A model generated the notes under the pieces. That model worked only from the letters and a program-made list of their open reading frames with translations. It was not told the origin of the DNA and searched no databases. The position numbers and the translations under genes are program-made. From Nitrospirota bacterium (lineage in GTDB: Bacteria > Nitrospirota > Thermodesulfovibrionia > UBA6902), in assembly GCA_016217725.1 (NCBI GenBank), contig JACRHB010000030.1:1-38683 (forward strand): 38,683 nucleotides of DNA. Reading direction: 5' to 3'. Position 1 is the stretch's first letter. Each line of letters begins with the position of its first letter. This document shows, piece by piece, positions 1 through 7,716 of the stretch.

Positions 1-411
1 CCGTTACAGTTGCAGTACGTTCACTCTCAGACCAATGCAAGCGCATATGACTATAAGTACAACGGCGTGAGCTTCTATCTTGAGTACAGCGGTTTCGGGA
101 ACCTCCACGGCATCCCCGGCACATGCATCGACATGGATACCGGAGAGCCTACAAACTGCGGTCCCGACACAAGGTGGTCGCCTGAATTCACGATTGCAGA
201 CGGCTCGGATTGCAGCGACGGAACCAATGAGTATCTTATAAAGGCCCTCAGGAAGGAGCAAAGGATGCAGAACGTTGCCCTCAGCAACTGCTCGGCATTG
301 ACGCTTACTTCATATGATCTGCCTTCAATATCTCTTTGGGTAGACCCGGATATCGGCTCTGAGCCGACGGTTACCAATGCGCCTGCCGTAATAGGCGGAG
401 TGCTTCAGTAA
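1..411 (+). CDS. C-terminal end of an unrecognised, probably exported protein (5' truncated)
   Basis: The reading frame is open from the first base of the window to a TAA at 409-411, so the TTG start in the ORF track is arbitrary and the true start lies upstream. The visible 136 residues are Gly/Asp/Thr-rich with five cysteines (motifs GTCIDMD, TNCGPD, GSDCSDG, LSNCSAL). That composition suggests a secreted or surface protein with possible disulfides. I see no catalytic motif, membrane anchor or sorting signal at the C-terminus, which ends APAVIGGVLQ. A strong terminator follows 36 bases later, so this is the last gene of its transcript. I do not recognise the family. Confidence 0.6.
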   Translation, partial: PLQLQYVHSQTNASAYDYKYNGVSFYLEYSGFGNLHGIPGTCIDMDTGEPTNCGPDTRWSPEFTIADGSDCSDGTNEYLIKALRKEQRMQNVALSNCSALTLTSYDLPSISLWVDPDIGSEPTVTNAPAVIGGVLQ

Positions 412-446
412 ACTAAGCTGTCAGCTATAAGCTGTCGGCTTTCAGT

Positions 447-482
447 AAATCCCCCCATCCCGAAGGATGGGGGGATTTTTTT
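447..482 (+). terminator. Rho-independent terminator
   Basis: AAATCCCCCCATCC pairs perfectly with GGATGGGGGGATTT around a CGAA tetraloop, and the stem runs into a seven-T tract. It closes the truncated gene at the window start. A short duplicated AGCTGTCAGCTAT-like motif (about 416-442) lies just before it. Confidence 0.9.
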
Positions 483-490
483 AAGGGTTT

Positions 491-584
491 CCCTCTCCCC
501 TTGTGGGAGAGGGTTAGGGTGAGGGGGAATTAAAAAGAATTTTCACCCTCCCCTTAATCCCCTCCCATCAAGGGAGGGGAGATG
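491..584. repeat. REPIN-like inverted pair of palindromic units, empty form
   Basis: Two G/C-rich palindromic units face each other across a 16-base AT-rich spacer. The left unit (491-527) has a CCCTCTCC/GGGAGAGGG stem followed by TTAGGG. The right unit (544-584), read on the minus strand, has a CCCCTCCC/GGGAGGGG stem with a TTGAT loop and an ATTAAGGGGAGGG tail. The right unit matches the unit at 7723-7760 over an uninterrupted stretch of about 36 bases. The left unit closely resembles 8109-8147. The pair therefore looks like the cassette at 7723-8147 without its gene. Confidence 0.8.
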
Positions 585-625
585 CCGTTATTAATTTTGA
601 TGTGACGAAGTGATAAAATAGCCCC

Positions 626-1228
626 ATGCAGTTTTTAATAATTTCCATTTTACTCCTTCTTCTTAATGCCTCGTGTGCAAGCACGGAGGTTCTCATGCAC
701 ATAACACCTGACGATATTCAAGGGAGCATCAGCGATAATGCCGTAATAACTATATTTGACGGAACCGCTCTTAAAAACGTCCCGGTATCAAACGGCAAAT
801 TCACCGAAGCGCACGGCATTACGCCGGGATATTACGGCGTGCTTTTTTTCACAAAAGAGGGGTCTTATCCGGAGACGATTCTTTTTAAGGCGCAGGATAG
901 GTCGATGAAAGGTGATTCGGTTTCCTTGAAGTCGTTGAAGGATGCCGGTAAAGGTGTCCTGACTGGAGTCGTTTATAAACCCGTAACAGGCGGCAAGCTG
1001 AGAGAGCATAAAGGTATTTTTCAGACTTTTAAAGGCGAGAAGATACATCTGGTTAAAGACAGTGTCTCAAGGGAGACGACAACAGATGATAAAGGTATTT
1101 TCATGATTGAGCTTTTACCGGGAGAATATGAAATTGTCTTCAACGGCAGGAACGCCGGTAAGGCGCTTATCGAAAAAGGTAAAACCACTGTTAAGAATAT
1201 CCAAAAAGGGGTCGTGCTGAAAGATTGA
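626..1228 (+). CDS. Small exported protein with a carboxypeptidase-regulatory-like beta-sandwich end
   Basis: The 200-residue product starts with a hydrophobic signal (about residues 1-18) ending LLLLNASC. The cysteine is a possible lipidation site, but the preceding residues fit a lipobox only weakly. The C-terminal half ([21 protein letters not shown], about residues 150-172 in part) resembles the carboxypeptidase-regulatory or SpaA-like beta-sandwich fold, which often decorates surface proteins. I recognise no enzyme motif. The start has no Shine-Dalgarno sequence; a TAAAAT box ends only 6 bases before the ATG, so the mRNA may be leaderless. The stop overlaps the next start by one base (TGATG), indicating translational coupling with the metalloprotease. 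Function is unknown; an accessory role to the protease is inference. Confidence 0.7.
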   Translation: MQFLIISILLLLLNASCASTEVLMHITPDDIQGSISDNAVITIFDGTALKNVPVSNGKFTEAHGITPGYYGVLFFTKEGSYPETILFKAQDRSMKGDSVSLKSLKDAGKGVLTGVVYKPVTGGKLREHKGIFQTFKGEKIHLVKDSVSRETTTDDKGIFMIELLPGEYEIVFNGRNAGKALIEKGKTTVKNIQKGVVLKD

Positions 1229-3192
1229 TGAGAAAGCTGTTTCCCCCCCTTCAAATTTTATTACTTGCATCTTGCATCTTGCATCCTGCCTCTTCCTTTG
1301 CCGGGGAAGACAGCGTCAGGCTTTTACAACGGGCTTACGAGAGCGGGGAGTTGAATTATCAGACCGCGCTGAATTATAAAGTCGATGCCGTCTTCAACAA
1401 GAAAAAACTCCCCGGGGCTTACCAATCCGACACACCGATTAAGTCGGCGACCCGTGTGATCCTTGAAGCAAGACAAAACAGCAGCCTTCTCTACAAAGAG
1501 AACGAATTTGTCCTTTTCAGGCCCACTGATCAAGGCGATGAGGATTACTACGGAACCGGCATAGCAGTGTGGACATATGACAGTCCCGGAGGGCATTTCA
1601 AGATCCATTATACGGAAGATAATACTTATGGAGACGCGGTTTACGGCTTTGACGGGATGCAGGCCACTGTTCCGCAATATGTCACAGACCTTGCCGGCGA
1701 CCTCGAAGATCCCGGATATCTTGAAAATTCGTGGACACAGGTTATTACAAACATGGGTTATTCCGCACCGCCTTCAGACGCACCGGCAGGCGGAGACGAC
1801 AAGCTTGACGTATATCTGGTTGAAATGGATGCCTACGGGTATACGAGCTTTGATTCGGGGCCTTCCGATATCTATATTGTATTAGAAAACGATTTTACGG
1901 GATTTCCTGAAAACCTTGATCACGAGCAGAGACAAGGGGCGCAAAAAACGACTGCCGCACATGAATTCTTTCATACATCCCAGCTTCAATACACTACTAA
2001 CGTATTGGCAAACGGATGGTGGATGGAGGCTGCGTCTACGTGGATGGAAGACGTTGTGTATCCGGGGGTAAAGGATTATCTCAATTATTCCGGCTTTAAA
2101 TTTAATGACGCAAATGACAACGGACGCTGGGACAGCGGCGAGACATGGTATAAGATAGACGGCTCAACGATTGAAGGCGCAGCCGGAAGACCTAACAGAT
2201 GGTTTGACCGGCCCGAGTATTCTCTTAATTCTACTGAAGGCTCTCATGAATACGGTACGATTGTATTTGTGAAATATCTCTCAAAGACATACGGCAGCGA
2301 TGCGATCAAATCCGTCTGGGACAGGATCGGAAGCGGCGCAACGGCGCTTGACGCGATATCAAATGAGATCTTATCGCGGGGCGCTTCTTTAAGCGCGGCA
2401 TTCGGCTCGTTTCAGACCGCGAATTATAAGAGAGATTATCCTGACGGAGCGTATTATCCGCTTGTCCGGCATGAGGCGACATATGCGTCATATCCTCAAA
2501 GTATAAGCGGAACCGTAAATCATCTCTCCTCCCGCTATTATGCCTTTAAACCCGAGGACGCTTCATCAACCATTTCATTCACCTTTAATAACATGGATTC
2601 GGGAAACCTTGCCGTCAAGCTTATCTTGACCAAAACTTCAGGCGGATATGACGAACAGGATATAACGTTGAACGGTTCTCCCGTATCGTACCAGATAAAC
2701 AGCTTCGGCTCAGCCTCAACTTATTCAAAAATAGTGATGACCGTTATGAATATATCACCTTCTCAGGACGGCGCGGCATATTCCGTATCGGCAGAAAAAG
2801 CCGGAAGCTCCTCCGGCGGCGGAGGCTGCTTTATAGCAACGGCTGCATACGGAAGCTATCTTTCAGAGGAGGTGCAGGTTTTAAGGAGCTTCAGAGACGA
2901 ATGGCTTATTGCGGATTTCAGATTGCGGATCGCGGATTATAAAATTGAAATTACGAATATTCCGGGCAAGGCCTTTGTGAATCTCTACTACAAGTGTTCA
3001 CCGCCGATTGCGGATTATATAAGCAGACATGCCGCCTTGAAGATCACTGCAAGGTCCGTTCTTACGCCCGTTGTATACGCGATCAAATATCCTGCGCATG
3101 CGCTGATCGTTATTTGTATTTCCGCATTTGTTTTAACCAGGAAAATGCAACCAGGGGCCAATAAACGCGGAAACCGTATGATCGTGAGATAA
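1228..3192 (+). CDS. Exported MXAN_6640-like putative metalloprotease with a CFI-box C-terminal domain
   Basis: This is a probable secreted zinc metallopeptidase. A signal peptide (to about residue 25, ending SSFAG) is followed by a catalytic region with HEFFHT, an HExxH-type zinc site, and downstream [12 protein letters not shown], the usual layout of the MXAN_6640 family. The C-terminus carries [16 protein letters not shown] and a continuation through [12 protein letters not shown] to a final hydrophobic segment (about residues 613-638). This matches the CFI-box-CTERM surface domain. The ORF track begins one codon early at a TTG; I prefer ATG 1228, which overlaps the upstream stop. About 16 residues rich in IAD (nt 2905-2952) interrupt the CFI-box between RSFRDE and GKAFVNLYY and look repeat-derived. 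Specificity is unknown. Confidence 0.75.
   Translation: MRKLFPPLQILLLASCILHPASSFAGEDSVRLLQRAYESGELNYQTALNYKVDAVFNKKKLPGAYQSDTPIKSATRVILEARQNSSLLYKENEFVLFRPTDQGDEDYYGTGIAVWTYDSPGGHFKIHYTEDNTYGDAVYGFDGMQATVPQYVTDLAGDLEDPGYLENSWTQVITNMGYSAPPSDAPAGGDDKLDVYLVEMDAYGYTSFDSGPSDIYIVLENDFTGFPENLDHEQRQGAQKTTAAHEFFHTSQLQYTTNVLANGWWMEAASTWMEDVVYPGVKDYLNYSGFKFNDANDNGRWDSGETWYKIDGSTIEGAAGRPNRWFDRPEYSLNSTEGSHEYGTIVFVKYLSKTYGSDAIKSVWDRIGSGATALDAISNEILSRGASLSAAFGSFQTANYKRDYPDGAYYPLVRHEATYASYPQSISGTVNHLSSRYYAFKPEDASSTISFTFNNMDSGNLAVKLILTKTSGGYDEQDITLNGSPVSYQINSFGSASTYSKIVMTVMNISPSQDGAAYSVSAEKAGSSSGGGGCFIATAAYGSYLSEEVQVLRSFRDEWLIADFRLRIADYKIEITNIPGKAFVNLYYKCSPPIADYISRHAALKITARSVLTPVVYAIKYPAHALIVICISAFVLTRKMQPGANKRGNRMIVR
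2905..2952. repeat. In-frame repeat insertion inside the CFI-box domain
   Basis: A degenerate tandem of GCGGATT/CAGATT/GCGGATC units encodes [15 protein letters not shown]. It separates RSFRDEWL from [14 protein letters not shown], two blocks that are nearly contiguous in other CFI-box proteins as I know them. It keeps the reading frame. Confidence 0.6.
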
Positions 3193-3260
3193 GAAGTTAT
3201 CTGCTTTATGGACGGAACATTTCTGTGTTTCGGGACTCTCCCCCGAAACCTGTCCGGCTT

Positions 3261-3354
3261 TTACTTCGCCGGCGGAGCAGGCTGCGGCCGGGCTGCCTGG
3301 CTCTGTTGTGTTGCTGCGGGCTGCTGTTGAGGCAGTTGACTCTGCGGCTGCGCC
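3261..3354 (-). other. Out-of-frame Pro/Gln/Ala-rich extension after the secG stop
   Basis: Directly after the secG TGA, a neighbouring minus-strand frame stays open to a TAA at 3261-3263. It encodes a low-complexity tail (EAQPQSQLPQQQPAATQQ, then PQPAPPAK). This continues the proline-rich tail already seen in SecG (TQPPVPTPT). A one-base indel in the GC-rich stretch near 3360-3390 would fuse the two. It may be a sequencing error or a true recent truncation. Confidence 0.45.
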
Positions 3355-3702
3355 TCACTCTGCGCGGGCGCTCCCGGCGCCGGGGTCTGGCTGTATCGGG
3401 CCGCCCGCTGTATCCGTCGGGGTAGGTACAGGTGGTTGTGTTGCAGGCACGGTGACTGAAGACACGACGGAGCCTCTTTTTACGGAGTAGATAGCGAGGG
3501 AAAGGGAAGTGATCATGAATAAGATGGCTGACGCCGTCGTAAGCTTGCTCAAAAAGGTCGCCGCCCCCCTGCTTCCGAAAAGGGTCTGGCTCGAGCCGCC
3601 GAAGGCCGCGCCCATTTCAGCGCCCTTGCTGCTCTGGATCAATATTATGAAGATAAGAAAGAGGCAGACTATTAAATGAAGAATGACTACTAAAGTAAAC
3701 AT
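3355..3702 (-). CDS. secG: Preprotein translocase subunit SecG
   Basis: SecG is the small inner-membrane partner of SecYE and assists SecA-driven protein export. The 115-residue product has two transmembrane segments (about residues 3-23 and 52-71). The conserved cytoplasmic loop ILIQSSKGAEMGAAFGG and GSRGAATFLSKLT lie between them. A proline-rich tail follows, as in many non-enterobacterial SecG proteins. An AGGAGG Shine-Dalgarno lies 10-12 bases before the ATG. It sits 33 bases downstream of tpiA on the same strand, the common tpiA-secG arrangement. The tail may be cut short by a frameshift. Confidence 0.92.
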   Translation of the reverse strand: MFTLVVILHLIVCLFLIFIILIQSSKGAEMGAAFGGSSQTLFGSRGAATFLSKLTTASAILFMITSLSLAIYSVKRGSVVSSVTVPATQPPVPTPTDTAGGPIQPDPGAGSARAE

Positions 3703-3735
3703 GTGAATTATTTATCCTCCTGTTGATGACTGCTT

Positions 3736-4482
3736 TTATTGCTTCCTCGCGCCCTTCACTATTTTAGCAAAACTGTCGGGTTTAAGGCTCGCCCCCCCGA
3801 CAAGCGCGCCGTCCACTTCCGGCTCGGACATGAGCGCTGCGACATTTTCAGGGGTGACGCTCCCGCCGTAAAGTATTCTAAGCGTATCTGCGCCTTCCCT
3901 GTTTTTCTTCAGCCAGCCTCTTATATATGCATGCGCCTCGTTGGCCTGTTCTTTTGTGGCGGTCTTCCCGGTGCCGATCGCCCAGATGGGTTCATAGGCG
4001 ATTGTCATGGCGTCGAGATTTATATCTTTTAAAGAGCCTGAAAGCTGCCTGTCCAATACCTCGAACGTCCTGTTTTCTTCTCTTTCATTTAATGATTCGC
4101 CTATGCAGAGTATGACCTCAAGCCCGTTTTCCCTTGCGGTCTTGATTTTTCTATTGACAATCTCGTCGGTTTCCATGAAATACTGTCTTCTTTCGGAGTG
4201 TCCGATGATGACGCAGGAGCACCCGGCGGACAAGAGCATCGCCGGAGAGATCTCTCCGGTGAAAGCGCCTTTCTCCTCATAAAAGACGTTCTGCGCCCCG
4301 AGCTTTACACCGGTGTCCTTGAGGAGCCGGGAAGCGGCATGCAAAGAGGTAAAGGGCGGCGCAATGAGCATATCAACGTCCGTGACGTCTTTTACCATCG
4401 GCAGGAAGGAATTGATGAACTCCCCCGTCTCCCCGACGGTCTTGTTCATCTTCCAGTTTGCTGAAATAAAGGGTTTGCGCAT
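3736..4482 (-). CDS. tpiA: Triose-phosphate isomerase
   Basis: This enzyme interconverts dihydroxyacetone phosphate and glyceraldehyde 3-phosphate in glycolysis and gluconeogenesis. All catalytic residues are visible: Lys11 in ANWKMN, His95 in IIGHSERR and Glu164 in AYEPIWAIGTG, where the following GTGKTAT is the flexible loop. The phosphate-binding LYGGSVTPEN and GALVGGASL blocks are near the C-terminus. At 248 residues it has the normal length and appears intact. It heads a tpiA-secG transcript. There is no Shine-Dalgarno before the ATG; a TTGACT-18-TAAAGT promoter ends 7 bases upstream, so translation probably starts on a leaderless mRNA. Confidence 0.97.
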   Translation of the reverse strand: MRKPFISANWKMNKTVGETGEFINSFLPMVKDVTDVDMLIAPPFTSLHAASRLLKDTGVKLGAQNVFYEEKGAFTGEISPAMLLSAGCSCVIIGHSERRQYFMETDEIVNRKIKTARENGLEVILCIGESLNEREENRTFEVLDRQLSGSLKDINLDAMTIAYEPIWAIGTGKTATKEQANEAHAYIRGWLKKNREGADTLRILYGGSVTPENVAALMSEPEVDGALVGGASLKPDSFAKIVKGARKQ

Positions 4483-4489
4483 AGAGAAT

Positions 4490-4519
4490 ACTTTAGTGGA
4501 ATTAACGTTTTAAAGTCAA
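4490..4519 (-). promoter_or_regulatory. Sigma-70-type promoter of tpiA-secG, probably leaderless
   Basis: On the minus strand TTGACT (4514-4519) and TAAAGT (4490-4495) are separated by 18 bases. The tpiA ATG begins 7 bases after the -10 box, about where transcription would start. Confidence 0.55.
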
Positions 4520-4616
4520 GGCTGCGAGGCGTGAAGGCTCGTATCTGTTGTAAAAAAAGAGGCCGTATGTTACCCTTTGAAATCCGCATGCAAGCATCGG
4601 CAAAGGAGAATTTCAA

Positions 4617-5165
4617 ATGGTGAAAAACGACCGCTGGATAAAGGCAATGGCGAAAAAAGGGATGATAACGCCTTATTCGGAGAAGCAGGTGAGAAAGGGC
4701 GTTATCTCATACGGTGTCAGCTCATACGGTTATGACATGAGGGTGTCCGAGGAATTCAAGATCTTTACAAATGTAAATACGACGGTGATCGATCCTAAAA
4801 AGTTCGATCCCCGGAGCTTTACCGATTTCAAGGGAGACGTCTGCATAATCCCGCCGAATTCTTTTGTCCTCGCCACCTCAATGGAATACTTTAAGATACC
4901 GCGAGAGACGATCGTCATCTGTCTCGGCAAATCGACGTACGCAAGATGCGGGATAATCGTCAACGTGACCCCGCTTGAGCCTGAATGGGAAGGTCACGTG
5001 ACTATCGAGATATCAAACACAACCCCCCTGCCCGTAAAGGTATATGCAAATGAAGGGATCGCCCAGATAATATTTTTAGGCGCAGATGAGGCGTGCGAAA
5101 GGTCCTATGCGGACAAGGCCGGAAAATACCAGGCGCAGAAGGGGATAACGCTTGCGAAGATATGA
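4617..5165 (+). CDS. dcd: dCTP deaminase
   Basis: This dUTPase-fold enzyme deaminates dCTP to dUTP and ammonia for thymidylate synthesis. The sequence carries [17 protein letters not shown] near the N-terminus, the nucleotide-binding [10 protein letters not shown] block, and the active-site strand [17 protein letters not shown] with the catalytic glutamate. EGIAQIIFL follows. The 182-residue length is normal for homotrimeric Dcd. The ATG at 4617 has a good Shine-Dalgarno (AAAGGAGA) about 8 bases upstream. It is followed on the same strand by pyrF, another pyrimidine gene, with a 76-base MITE-like repeat between them. It could be the bifunctional deaminase/dUTPase form; I cannot exclude that from motifs alone. 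Confidence 0.94.
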   Translation: MVKNDRWIKAMAKKGMITPYSEKQVRKGVISYGVSSYGYDMRVSEEFKIFTNVNTTVIDPKKFDPRSFTDFKGDVCIIPPNSFVLATSMEYFKIPRETIVICLGKSTYARCGIIVNVTPLEPEWEGHVTIEISNTTPLPVKVYANEGIAQIIFLGADEACERSYADKAGKYQAQKGITLAKI

Positions 5166-5183
5166 AATGGTAAAACCAGCAGC

Positions 5184-5259
5184 GTCATTCCCGCGAAGGC
5201 GGGAATCCAGAGTCTTTTAACAAGGAACTGGATTCCGGCTTAAAGACTGCCGGAATGAC
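5184..5259. repeat. MITE-like repeat with GTCATTCC inverted ends
   Basis: A 76-base unit begins GTCATTCCCGC and ends GCCGGAATGAC. Internal hairpins include CCCGCGAAGGCGGG. A closely similar unit occurs at 32732-32804, sharing the GGGAATCCAGAGT and GATTCCGGCTTAA blocks. The right end contains an ATG (5255) that artificially extends the pyrF reading frame. Confidence 0.85.
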
Positions 5260-5305
5260 AGCATCAAGATATTTTAAGATCAATGACAACAGAATTGAAC
5301 TATCC

Positions 5306-6028
5306 ATGCAACCAAGAGAGCGCATAATACTGGCCCTTGACGTTGCTGAATACGGCGAGGCGGTCAGGATCGTAAATAAATTTAAAAAGCACATCGACGT
5401 ATTCAAGGTCGGCTCGGAGCTTTTTACCTCTGTCGGCCCGAAGCTTGTTGAGAAAATTCATTCGGCGGGCAAGAAGGTCTTCCTGGATCTAAAATTCCAT
5501 GACATCCCGAACACCGTCGCCAAATCCGCAGTGGCCGCAGCCAGGCTCGGCGTGTTCATGTTCAACGTTCACACCCTGGGCGGCCTGGAAATGATGAAGC
5601 AGGCGGCGCAGGCGCTCCGCAAGGTTTCTCTTAAAGAGAATGTGGAAAGGCCGAGGATTATCGGCGTGACCATATTGACCAGCATCGACCAGGCTGCATT
5701 ACGGGACGAGCTCGGCGTCAGTCTGCGCATGAGCGCACAGGTTAAGCATCTTGCGGGTCTTGCGCATAATGCGGGACTGGACGGAGTAGTAGCCTCGCCT
5801 GAGGACGCGGAAAGGATACGCTCCCATTACGGGAAGGACTTTCTGATCGTCGCTCCCGGAATAAGGCCATCCTGGGCGGCGGCAGACGATCAGAAGAGGA
5901 CGTTGACGCCGAAGGAGGCATTAAGGAGGGGCGCCGATTACCTCGTGATCGGAAGGGCCGTCCTGTCGCAGCCGGATCCGGTCAAGGCGCTGAAGCGCAT
6001 TGAAGAGGAAATAGAGAATTTTAGTTAG
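5306..6028 (+). CDS. pyrF: Orotidine 5'-phosphate decarboxylase
   Basis: This is the final enzyme of de novo UMP synthesis, converting OMP to UMP. The N-terminal strand RIILALDV is followed by FLDLKFHDIPNTV, the Asp-Lys-Asp catalytic motif. The phosphate-binding end IVAPGIRP and GADYLVIGRAVL are also present. From ATG 5306 the product is 240 residues, a normal size. The ORF track starts earlier at ATG 5255, but that codon lies in the terminal repeat of the MITE-like unit, and the 17 extra residues match no PyrF N-terminus that I know. No strong ribosome binding site supports either start. Confidence 0.94.
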   Translation: MQPRERIILALDVAEYGEAVRIVNKFKKHIDVFKVGSELFTSVGPKLVEKIHSAGKKVFLDLKFHDIPNTVAKSAVAAARLGVFMFNVHTLGGLEMMKQAAQALRKVSLKENVERPRIIGVTILTSIDQAALRDELGVSLRMSAQVKHLAGLAHNAGLDGVVASPEDAERIRSHYGKDFLIVAPGIRPSWAAADDQKRTLTPKEALRRGADYLVIGRAVLSQPDPVKALKRIEEEIENFS

Positions 6029-6098
6029 AAGTTAAAAGTTATGATGCTAATTATTTGTTTTTTCCACTCTTCACTTTTAACTTTTCACTTTTAACTTA
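6025..6098. repeat. AAGTTAAAAGT-type inverted repeat before trpE
   Basis: A left arm TTAGAAGTTAAAAGTT faces a right arm of two CACTTTTAACTT-type units across an AT-rich centre. Related sequence lies upstream of mfd (14816-14916). It fills almost the whole pyrF-trpE junction and ends 3 bases before the trpE ATG. Confidence 0.75.
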
Positions 6099-6101
6099 TT
6101 T

Positions 6102-7667
6102 ATGCTCATCTCTCCTTCCAAAGATAAATTTATCAAAGCGGCAAAGATCGGGAAGCTTTTTCCTGTCTACACAGAGCTGCCTTTCATGCCGCCGCAGCAA
6201 ATTTATGAAAGCGTAAAATCACCATATAGCTTTCTCCTTGAAAGCATAAAAGGGCCTGAAAAGATCGCCCGGTATTCCTTCATCGGCTCGGAGCCGTTTC
6301 TGATCTTTAAGGTGAAGGACGGGATTGTGGAAGTGGAAGACAGGAGTCAAGAGTTAAGAGTTAAGAGTCGGGAGTCAGAAGTCAGAAGTCATAATACGGG
6401 AATAAAAATTCAGCCTTCAGCCTTCAGCCTTCAGCCTTCAAAAGCTCCCCTGAAGGTTCTGAAAAAGATCCTAACGGCGTACAAAGTTGAAAGGCCCGCT
6501 GATCTTCCGCCTTTTATAGGCGGGGAGGTGGGGCTTATCAGTTATGATTTCGTGCATTATTTTGAAAACCTGCCGAAGACCGCCGTTGATGACATCGGGA
6601 TACCGGATGCACATTTTCTACTGGTTGATACCGTAATAGCTGTAGACCATAAGCTTCGGAAGACATTTATAATGTCATGCCCGACGACAAGTGCAGAAGT
6701 GCAAAAGTGCAGAAGTGCAGAAGCGCAAGAGTGGGGAAATTGCTATGAAAAAGCTTGTGAGAAAATATATGCAGCGTATGAAAAGATTAAATCCGTTCCC
6801 CAACCTTCCGTAGGGGCGGGTTTGAAACCCGCCCCTACAAATATTCACATCCATCACGAAATGGGCAAAGTAGCTTACATGGATATCGTAAGGCGGGCAA
6901 AGGAATACATAAAGGCAGGCGATATATTTCAGGCTAACCTCTCACAAAGGGTATCCGCGCATATCGACGATATTGACCCCTGGCAGGTTTATAAGATTTT
7001 ACGCAATATAAATCCCTCTCCTTTTGCGGCATATCTCGACATGGGAGATTACTATATTGCAAGCTCTTCACCGGAAAGGCTGATAAGGGTGTCCGGCAAG
7101 GTGGTGGAGACGAGGCCGATCGCGGGCACAAGGCCGAGGGGGAAAGACGCCAAAGGCGACCACAAAATGAGGACGGAGCTTTTGCTGAATGAAAAAGAGC
7201 GGGCGGAGCATCTCATGCTGATCGATCTTGAGAGAAACGACCTGGGGAAAATCTCCGACTACAGCACCGTCGAAGTCGATGAGTTTATGATTACCGAGGA
7301 CTATTCACACGTCATCCATATCGTGTCGAATATTAAAGGGTCTCTTGCCGGGGGGAAGGATTGTTTTGACGCCGTACGCGCAGCCTTTCCCGGCGGGACC
7401 ATAACGGGCGTTCCGAAAGTGCGATGTATGGAGATCATCGACGAGCTTGAGCCCGTGGCGCGCGGCCCTTATACCGGTTCCATCGGCTATATAAGTTTTA
7501 CAGGCGACATGGACTTGAACATCATCATAAGGACTTTTGTAATTAAAGACAAGACCGCTTATGTTCAGGCCGGCGCCGGCATCGTCGCCGATTCAGACCC
7601 CGAGAAGGAATACTATGAAACGCTGAAAAAGGCGGAGGCGCTGATAAAAACATTGGAGGTTTTATGA
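6102..7667 (+). CDS. trpE: Anthranilate synthase component I, with three repeat-derived insertions
   Basis: TrpE makes anthranilate from chorismate, the first step of tryptophan synthesis. The feedback-site motif LLES is at residues 45-48. The chorismate-binding domain shows IFQANLSQR, SSSPERLI, RPIAGTRPRG, LIDLERNDLG, FPGGTITGVPK and AYVQAGAGIVADSDPE. The catalytic half looks intact. Three in-frame insertions interrupt the N-terminal half: about residues 81-114 and 194-213 (tandem oligomers) and 233-247 (a palindrome encoding VGAGLKPAPT). They explain the slightly long 521-residue length. No trpG follows; the sequence after the stop runs into the DUF559 cassette. I see no Shine-Dalgarno before ATG 6102 and no trp leader. 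Confidence 0.93.
   Translation: MLISPSKDKFIKAAKIGKLFPVYTELPFMPPQQIYESVKSPYSFLLESIKGPEKIARYSFIGSEPFLIFKVKDGIVEVEDRSQELRVKSRESEVRSHNTGIKIQPSAFSLQPSKAPLKVLKKILTAYKVERPADLPPFIGGEVGLISYDFVHYFENLPKTAVDDIGIPDAHFLLVDTVIAVDHKLRKTFIMSCPTTSAEVQKCRSAEAQEWGNCYEKACEKIYAAYEKIKSVPQPSVGAGLKPAPTNIHIHHEMGKVAYMDIVRRAKEYIKAGDIFQANLSQRVSAHIDDIDPWQVYKILRNINPSPFAAYLDMGDYYIASSSPERLIRVSGKVVETRPIAGTRPRGKDAKGDHKMRTELLLNEKERAEHLMLIDLERNDLGKISDYSTVEVDEFMITEDYSHVIHIVSNIKGSLAGGKDCFDAVRAAFPGGTITGVPKVRCMEIIDELEPVARGPYTGSIGYISFTGDMDLNIIIRTFVIKDKTAYVQAGAGIVADSDPEKEYYETLKKAEALIKTLEVL
6342..6443. repeat. In-frame tandem repeats in trpE, insertion 1
   Basis: AGAGTTAAGAGTTAAGAGT and GTCAGAAGTCAGAAGTC units are followed by three to four copies of CCTTCAG. 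Translation gives a charged stretch and then QPSAFSLQPS. It replaces a short loop before the APLKVLKKIL helix of TrpE. Confidence 0.8.
6681..6740. repeat. In-frame tandem repeats in trpE, insertion 2
   Basis: About four degenerate copies of AGTGCAGA encode AEVQKCRSAEAQ between the FIMSC strand and the CYEKACEKIYAAYEKI helix. Confidence 0.75.
6811..6839. repeat. Near-perfect 29-base palindrome in trpE, insertion 3
   Basis: GTAGGGGCGGGTTT is followed by its reverse complement, with a single central base left unpaired. It reads VGAGLKPAPT in frame, a peptide I know as a recurrent repeat-derived insertion in proteins from environmental genomes. Confidence 0.85.
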
Positions 7668-7716
7668 TGTGAAGGTCATTCTGGTATTTCTGTGGAAACT
7701 TTTCTCTTCCGTAGCG

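Noticed and set aside
10-411. ORF 10..411 as a complete gene starting at TTG
   Set aside because: The frame is open to the window edge and no ribosome binding site is present; the gene is truncated by the window.
3227-3249. GTTTCGGG/CCCGAAAC hairpin as a terminator between the convergent metalloprotease and secG genes
   Set aside because: The stem is only 8 bp and no T tract follows on either strand; possible but not supported.
3225-3490. Plus-strand ORFs of 60-66 residues opposite secG
   Set aside because: They are shadows of the SecG proline-rich tail and its downstream low-complexity sequence; no start signal or family pattern.
5255-5305. ATG 5255 as the pyrF start
   Set aside because: The codon is inside a MITE-like terminal repeat and the added residues do not resemble PyrF N-termini.
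6342-6740. Tandem repeats in trpE as a CRISPR array
   Set aside because: Repeats are too short and contiguous, without regular spacers, and they lie inside a conserved gene.
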